DNA of 64,000 bases, from the NCBI GenBank assembly GCA_037501455.1, contig CM074855.1, positions 32,397,001 to 32,461,000 of the forward strand. Direction: 5' to 3'. The notes under the pieces were generated by a model. That model saw only the letters and a program-made list of their open reading frames with translations. It was not told where the DNA came from and did not search any database. A program made the translations under genes and the position numbers. Source of the DNA: Lantana camara. Taxonomy: Eukaryota > Streptophyta > Magnoliopsida > Lamiales > Verbenaceae. Shown in pieces: positions 58,110 through 64,000 of this stretch. Positions within the stretch are counted from its first letter, which is position 1, and each line of letters begins with the position of its first letter.

Positions 58110-58641
58110 GAATTATTTACACCATACCCCCTGTGTTAGGTGAAATGGGCAAGAAAAACCACGTGTTACAAATATTAACAAAGGGAACCCTGTGTTTTCA
58201 AAATATTTGTATGCTGAACCCTGAAAACTTCTAGTATTGGTAGAACACTAATTTTCTCTATTTATTGGATGCAAAATAACTAATTTGATATACATCATCT
58301 TAAATCTCTCTATATTGTTCAATATTTTTTTATATGCACCGAAACCCCTTTTTTTTTTTATGCACCGAAACCCTGTACAAAATAAAAATTGCATGAAGAA
58401 CCGTATAAACAAGTATAAAAAATTGTATATAAAGAGATGTGAGATGATGTATATCATAATATAAAAGTTAAATTAGTTATTTTGCATCCAATAAATAGAG
58501 AAAATTAGTTTCTACCAATACTAGAAATTTTCAGGGTTCAGCATGCAAATGTTTTGAAAACACAGGGTTCCCTGTGTTAATATTTGTAACACTTTTTCTT
58601 GCCCATTTCATCTAACACAGGGGGTATGGTGTAAATAACTC
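58110..58641. mobile_element. Foldback MITE with 10-bp target duplication
   Basis: Two inverted arms of about 150-220 bases (GA-ATTATTTACACCATACCCC on the left, its mirror on the right) separated by a short AT-rich loop. The exact flanking duplication TAACATTTAG lies at 58100-58109 and 58642-58651. The size of the duplication points to the Mutator group. It interrupts the LINE frame between DQAAIRES and YYRNLL. Confidence 0.93.
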
Positions 58642-58651
58642 TAACATTTAG

Positions 58652-59507
58652 CTGATTCCCTTATGGCTGCTTGATCTTTAATCTCGGCTCGCCCCTCCAT
58701 TATTGATCGGATTGAACCACGAATTCTCTTCTTCCTAACCATGGAGTGAAAATAAGAGGTGTTTCTTTCTCCCTCCTCCATCCAAGAGGCTTTCTGTCGC
58801 CAGAAATCTTCTTCTATAGCAAGGATGTTTTTAAGATGTGCCATTCTCTTATTCATTTCCATGAGATTATCATCTGAAGGATCCTGATCATATTCCCGTT
58901 CTGATATCCCAACTTTCTCTTCGGCCTCGTTCACTCTGTTGAAAATGTTGCCGAACACCTGTTTATTCCAAGACTTTAAGTGTTGCTTAAGCCTAAACAG
59001 TTTTTGATGTAAGCCTCTTAAACCGAAGTAGTTAACCGGCTGTAACCAATTTTCTTTAACAATACATTCAAAATCATGGTGCCGAAGCCACATATCTTGG
59101 AATCTAAACGAAGGAGGCACCCAGTTGTGCTATCATCCCCGGTCATAAGTAGTGGAGCATGGTCCGAGGTATTTCGTGCCAGATGACGCACGATAAAATT
59201 AGGACAGAAATGATTCCAATTATCTGAAGTCAGCACCCTATCAAGCCGTTGCCAAAGAGTTTTATTCGTCCATGTGAAGGCAGAGCCCTGAAACGGGGGT
59301 TCGAAAAGATCGCAGTCATGAATACAACTGTTAAAATCGGACATTCCCCTGTAATCCGGCTGCCCTCGTCCCCCTCTTCGTTCTTCTATCTTGGAAATAA
59401 TATTGAAATCTACCAAGAAGCCATGGAAAAGTGTGATCTTTACTGGCACGAAGAAAATCCCATAAAGACCACCGTTCAGAGGTGTCACAACAAGCATAAA
59501 TGACAGT
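58652..59507 (-). pseudogene. LINE endonuclease C-terminal half and linker (second LINE)
   Basis: The endonuclease part reads VDFNIISKIEERRGG, FEPPFQGSAFTWTNKTLW, RLDRVLTSDNW and SDHAPLLM (catalytic SDH). After a frameshift near 59125 the linker follows with FRFQDMWLRHHDF, NKQVFGNIF and WRQKASWMEEGERNTSYFH. The element is truncated at 59507, inside the endonuclease. Confidence 0.9.
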
Positions 59508-59521
59508 AAATAGAGTTTGAC

Positions 59522-60120
59522 TTGGGTGGAGAAGAAATTTAAAATACATGATCGAGATAATATAGGAGAAAGGGAAAAGAAAAAGAAATTGAGACGGAAA
59601 AAAAGGAAAAGAAATTGATGATTACTCTCTTAAAATTAAAAAAAAAAAAAGACTATTGATTTTTTTTTTACTAAACAATGGGGGTATCACTGTTCACATA
59701 TAAAATCTGGCAAATTTTTGATTCTTTTTTTTTTATTATCCATTAACGATGGCCGTATCATTGTTCATGTACAAAATCTCGCAAATTTTGGTCAGAATCT
59801 CGTTTATATTGATTATGAAAACAGAAAAAAAAAGTAAAAAATGTCATAATAGCACGTTGCTGTGAGGGGATATTTTTCTTCACTGAATCTGCTTTTACAG
59901 AAAACGAATTCAAGGAAAATAATTTTTTTAAAAAAAAATCCTTATATTCCGCTTCTTGAGAAAACGACAAATCCCATTTTTATGGTACACCATAAAAGTA
60001 TACCAAAAATACAATATATCAAAAATTGTACAGCCAAAGTAGAAAATCACCCATGGGAATATGCTATTAAGTAGTGCATTTATATGTAATTTTAATATTA
60101 TGGAAATTGTATAGGGAAAC
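59522..60120. other. Right inner arm of the foldback element
   Basis: AT-rich, no gene. It includes inverted similarity to 54070-54130 (GTTCATGTACAAAATCTCGC region at about 59761). Confidence 0.45.
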
Positions 60121-60390
60121 CTCAATTAATGGGGTGACCGTTTTCTTGGGCGACCCCCATTAAAATAATAATTTTTTTTTTTTTGAATTTGGTCGCCAGA
60201 ATCTCTGGCACTGTGATTAAAATATTAAAAAAATTTAAAAAGAAATGGGTCGCCATAGAGAATGGCAACCCCGTTAAAAAAATGAGGGAATGCCACAATC
60301 TGTGGCATTTTATATCAAAATATTAACTCATCCAATTTAAATAACACTTTATGAATTCGATTTAATTTAAATAATATTTTTAAAAAAAAC

Positions 60391-60600
60391 TCGCTTCCGA
60401 CTCCCCTTTCTGAACATGTCTTTACCTCCTCCGTGCAGCCGCAATCTGCTGTCAGACCACCCAACATTTCGACTCCATTTTCTCAACAAGATGTACCATT
60501 GGTGTATGTAACCTATTCATTATTGGCAAAACAAACCCTCCAACAATTAATCTAGTAAACATTTATCACTCCCTATTTCGAAAAATCATTGGAAAAAGGG
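60391..60600 (+). other. Duplicate of the TOC75-upstream segment, right piece, plus shared flank
   Basis: TCCGACTCCCCTTTCT, TCTTTACCT and GTCAGACCACCCAAC match the minus strand of about 37990-37920. Directly after (60504-60598) comes the stretch TATGTAACCTATTC through TCGAAAAATCATTGGAAAAA, which matches 35070-35157 in direct orientation. One half is therefore inverted relative to the copy at 35070-38080. Confidence 0.8.
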
Positions 60601-61090
60601 TTTAAAAGAAAGAGTTTTTTTCGTGGAGCACCCTGGTGTTAGAAGTCAGTGACATGAAAAATCTTGTGTTATAAAAATTGGTATGGCTGTTGGAAAACAA
60701 CAGAGTTAATGCATCAGAAGTTTAAAATTTTCCACAATGTAGATCTAAAAGACTTGCAATGTTCGTATCGTAACGTTGGGATCACAAGAAACTTACAACA
60801 GTTCAAGCTTTCTTGAAACGTTTTGAGCCGCCCTCAAACGTTCTTCAAGCGGCATGAATCCCCGTTTCTTGATCGATTCTTTCTTCGAGATTCCAAAGTA
60901 GAAATCCTCTAGAGTATTAATCCACACCAACCTAGATTCAAATCATGTTAGTGAGTATGTTAGTACTATAACATGCGTATTAAAGAAACGGAAACGAGAA
61001 AAGAGAGCAAGAGAATTATCCCCAAAATTCCATGAAGGTTGGACGTGATCTCAACATCACGTGTAAAGAATAATTTTCAAACCCCATAGT

Positions 61091-61101
61091 CTTTTTATAA
61101 G
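61091..61101 (-). promoter_or_regulatory. Putative TATA box of the Copia LTR
   Basis: CTTATAAAAAG on the minus strand, next to the palindrome CTAGGGTTTCGAACCCTAG (about 61102-61122) on its upstream side. Confidence 0.5.
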
Positions 61102-61399
61102 CTAGGGTTCGAAACCCTAGTGTGTTCTAGGGGATGGTCTCCTACGTTGACTTTTCTCCTATTCTTTTTTTCTCTCCAAGGAAGAGACATCTTATCTAAA
61201 ATAAGATATCTATTCTTCTAGAAAAAGAGCTCCTAAATAATTTAGAAATATTTAATTATTCTAGCAACAATTAAATATCTTATCCTAATATTTATTGTAA
61301 TCAAATTAGAATTAATACTTTAGAATAATAGAATAGAAAAAATTTATTTATTTCTTTATTCTAATCAAATTAGAACAATTAAATAAATAAACACTTAGG

Positions 61400-61600
61400 A
61401 TTAATTCTCCAATTAATTCTATCAAGGACTCTAGAATTAATTCTTGAATCAATTCTAACGGGCTAAAATTAATTCTCCAATTAATTTCATTTGGCTATAT
61501 AATTAAATCCCCAATTAATTATATTAGGGGTATATAATTAATTCACTAATTAATTATATTTGGGCTTGATAATTAATTCTCTAATTAATTAACACATGAT
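61400..61600. repeat. AATTAATT palindrome array in the Copia LTR
   Basis: About ten copies of AATTAATT, many as AATTAATTCTCCAATTAATT, in loosely repeated units of about 50 bases. It lies in what would be the U3 part of the LTR, upstream of the TATA box. Confidence 0.8.
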
Positions 61601-62796
61601 CCAATTTCTCCAATGGATTACACATCCCAAACAATGCTCTCGACTCCCACACGTGTTCTTCACATTGTGGTCTCGTTTCGATCAATTATTTGATCTTTCT
61701 ATAATACCCTTTGAACCCGGTATTTGTGTGTAACCCTATAGGTTCAATTTCAGTTAGCAGTGAGCCTAATTAATTAATACACTTTAATCACATCACAGAT
61801 CACACGACTATAGTCTAGCAACAGGTGTGTGACCCCTACCAAAATGTGAATGTCTATTCGACAGAACCTTTCAGTCAATGACAACATGTGGGATACGATC
61901 CTCCTACCATCCTATCTCTCGATTAAGATCTAGGGCATGGGAATATGGAGAGCCCCACTAATCTTAATCTTAAAATAAAGTTCACTTCATGTTCCATTTG
62001 ACCTGAATCCAAGAAAACCCTATTTTCTTGATGTCTTGATCTAACCACCTTGCGCAAGGATTTTAGGATGGAACATGAATGACTTGTGTAATAAGAGACC
62101 ATCTTGCCTACAACAAGTGTAGGTCCTTTATTGATTCCAACAATTCTCATATGCCACTTGTGCATTCCCAACATAGGCCGTGGTTCAGGTATCTATATGG
62201 CGATACCCTTTTGAGCCTATATCAAATATTACAGAGTTAGCTCATATGAGACAATGTGAAATCTTAAGTCTAAGGATTAATTCCTCACGTCATTGACATG
62301 TGAGATATTTCCTAATCTGGAAGTTTCTGGAAACTTCCTTTCCCATTCAGGAATCTTCTCACGTGGGGCACTCTCAGTGAACTTGTTCTTAAGACAAGCA
62401 CCCTTGTGTATTGTGTACACATCAACTTATGCACTTTACACCCCATGAAATATGATGATCCTTCTTAAGGACACAACTACACAAGCAAGTCTCAACAGAG
62501 GCAAAGTCGACACTCCCACAGTCTGTCGGCCTCATTGACTTGGAGAAGTTTCTAATCCTCACCTATGGAGTTAAGAACTTGTTTCATGTGTCATTCCCAT
62601 AATGACAAAGTTCTTAACGGTCTCATCAGATTAGGGGAGTTCTAGACATGCATACATTATGGAAACACACAAAACATATATTGGCACATAAGAAGTGTTT
62701 GCCTGTGATTACAATCATTCATATATTAAAAGATTGTCTGTGATATAGGGAAATCCCAAAGCATAACAGCTTTCTAGGGCACTATTCCCAATAATC

Positions 62797-64000
62797 TCCC
62801 ACTTGCCCATAAAAGCCTTTCAGGCCCATTCTAGGTCCCTTCTTCCCAAGATGTACCTTTAGAGCCTTATTGACTTTGGGCATTTCCAAAGTGGATCTGT
62901 TATATTCTCTACTGATGTGAATATTTTTAATTTGCACATCATTAAGGAAACATGATTTCCTTATTCAAGTGATCCATAATCAAGCGTCTGGTCCCTTGGT
63001 GAGGCCTCAGATATCTTATTCGAGCAACCACCTATTTCATCATACCATATGATAATGGTGTTGTTTCATGCTAGGAACTTCATCTACCCATTAGATGGAG
63101 TTTCTTACCCAAACACTTAACTTAGCGGTATTTAACACGGCTAAGTATTCAACCTTAATAGTCGAATCTTCAGTGCCTCTCGGTTGGAACTCTTTTCCAA
63201 AGTACTATTCTGCCTACTAGGCAAAAGGCGTGTCCTCTTATAGATCAATAATTATCTATACTTTGATGCAATGATTATATCAAACAATCCTTTAATGACA
63301 AGATCTTGCGAAACTCTTAAATTATATTCTCGTTTCTTCTAAAGTACTCAGAGGGTAATTTTATAGCAATCTAGTGACCTTCTCTAAGGTTATATTTAGA
63401 ATAGGCCCATCATGCTATGCGATAAACCATATCTTATCGAGTACATAACTTTGCATGCATTATGCACCCTTTTCCCGAAAAGGGTTTTGGAAATTCTAAC
63501 TTTCTAATAGTTATTTTAAGACACATCCTCTTCAAAAGAGATGTTCCATTGTCCATCGGAAATTCTGTAGGAATCTTCCATACTAAACCATTTAGTACAC
63601 TGTCTATGTACATTGACTATGATAATCCAATTATTCTCTTAAATCTATCTCCATAGATATTTGTGTTAAGAATGTAGGATCTATCACAAAGATCTTTCAT
63701 CTCAAAATGGTTCCTAACCATGCTTTGGTGACTTTAATGTCATCCTTCGCATTCCCAATGAGAAGGATGTCATCTTTGTAAAGTACCAAAAGTTGGACTT
63801 TTAGTCTCTAACACTTTCTTGTACACGCTATGCTAGAATTTTAAGTCAAACAACTTTGACTATTTCACTAATTCGAATACTCTAATTCCTAGAAGCCTGA
63901 TCCAATTTTGACCATTTGGAGTCTGCAAACCTTTTTCTTACTCCCACTAAATGTGAAATCCATGGATGTTACATGTTAATGTCCTTATCAATCTCATATT
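62797..64000 (-). pseudogene. Copia pol: reverse transcriptase end and RNase H, decayed
   Basis: Minus-strand fragments of Copia pol, from the right edge leftwards: LYKDDILLIGNAKDD at about 63784-63740 (the catalytic DD is kept, but the residue before it is K instead of V), then further pieces with several frameshifts and stops: the NGTSLLKRMCL region at about 63560, KLCTR near 63440, and TIKVEYLAV and VWVRNS near 63160-63090 (the RNase H region around the EAEY motif). The end IKNIHISREYN at about 62930 precedes the polypurine tract. Order and spacing match Copia elements of the Tork/SIRE/Angela kind. Gag, protease and integrase lie beyond the window. Confidence 0.75.

Larger units (their letters stand above)
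54429..59507 (-). mobile_element. Second L1-type LINE, 5' truncated, three nested insertions
   Basis: A T14 tail at 54430 (plus strand) marks its 3' end, and the 14-bp duplication AAATAGAGTTTGAC flanks it (54415-54428 and 59508-59521). Domains in minus-strand order: endonuclease C-terminal half (59497-59150), linker (59120-58652), reverse transcriptase (58099-57379), zf-RVT (56530-56380) and RNase H (56100-55600). Inside lie a MITE (58110-58641), a GGAACG-rich element (about 56535-57378) and a solo LTR (54808-55251). It differs in sequence from the LINE at 39503. Confidence 0.92.
52757..60390. mobile_element. Large foldback/TIR element (7.6 kb with nested insertions)
   Basis: The left end (TTTTTAAAAAAGTATTATTTA...) and the right end, read on the minus strand, (TTTTTTTTAAAAATATTATT...) are inverted copies. 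Shared landmarks in order are GAATTCATAAAGTG, TTTTGATATAAAATGCCACA, a GGGTCGCCA-type block with AGAGAATGG, and TTAATATTTTAATCA followed by GCCAGAGA. Weaker inverted similarity reaches further in (54070-54130 against 59740-59800, ATTTTATACATGAACCGTGAT against its counterpart). It splits the TOC75-upstream duplicate (52605-52750 / 60391-60490). No transposase seen, and the target duplication is not obvious. Mutator-like is possible but unproven. Confidence 0.72.
60688..62793 (-). mobile_element. Copia-type long LTR (3' LTR of the element running right)
   Basis: Read on the minus strand it starts TATTGGGAATAGTGCCCTAG (62793) next to a purine tract GCAAGTGGGAGA and ends at 60688 (TGTTGG on the plus strand). 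2.1 kb, the size of Angela/SIRE/Tork-like LTRs. The start GGGAATAGTGCCCTAG is of a kind I recall in plant Copia LTRs. A TATA box CTTATAAAAAG lies at about 61101-61091 on the minus strand. The other LTR lies outside the window. Confidence 0.7.

Overview
This is a gene-poor, AT-rich stretch of a higher-plant nuclear genome. A eudicot is likely, judging from the families seen, but the species cannot be named. Evidence for a plant: a pentatricopeptide-repeat (PPR) gene, a chloroplast import-channel (TOC75) gene copy with introns, a nuclear tRNA-Ser, a Tat-lineage Ty3/Gypsy element, L1-type LINEs with an RNase H domain, Helitrons and many solo LTRs. Apart from the tRNA I found no clearly intact host protein gene. 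The host-like coding stretches are relics: a PPR gene (3480-5884), pieces of the VPS4/SKD1 ATPase and the succinyl-CoA ligase alpha subunit carried in a Helitron, and the C-terminal part of TOC75.

Layout. 1-6829: a hAT-type MITE (1227-1659), an unrecognised exon, the decayed PPR gene and tRNA-Ser(UGA). 6830-24514: one very large nest. A 2.7-kb solo LTR with target duplication CGTAG was split by a Helitron ending in a hairpin and CTAG at 23734. The Helitron carries SKD1 and succinyl-CoA ligase fragments and was itself hit by a complete 10.5-kb Tat retrotransposon (10669-21140, target duplication GATAT). 24553-30762: a solo LTR in reverse orientation with a second solo LTR (27170-29820) inside. 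30821-34981: a foldback MITE with a tandem Helitron in its loop. 35222-38074: TOC75 relic on the minus strand.

39288-52575: a Helitron that received a 5.2-kb 5'-truncated L1 LINE (39503-49291). The LINE was split inside ORF2 by another solo LTR (43054-47623), which holds a TRIM element. A separate 0.6-kb solo LTR lies at 49808-50409. 52757-60390: a long foldback/TIR element inserted into a duplicate of the sequence upstream of the TOC75 relic. It contains a second LINE (54429-59507), which itself carries a solo LTR, a GGAACG-rich element and a foldback MITE. 60688-64000: LTR and decayed pol of a Copia element that runs off the right edge.

Because most insertions keep exact target-site duplications, the order of events can be read from sequence alone. 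The Tat element is the most complete mobile unit. Its gag-pol on the minus strand is broken by nonsense codons and a damaged protease. An opposite-strand gene with its own TATA box (12096-13274) is still open. The best leads are this antisense gene, the gene-capturing Helitron, the tandem Helitron with a periodic exon-like array, and the palindrome arrays that differ from one solo LTR to the next.
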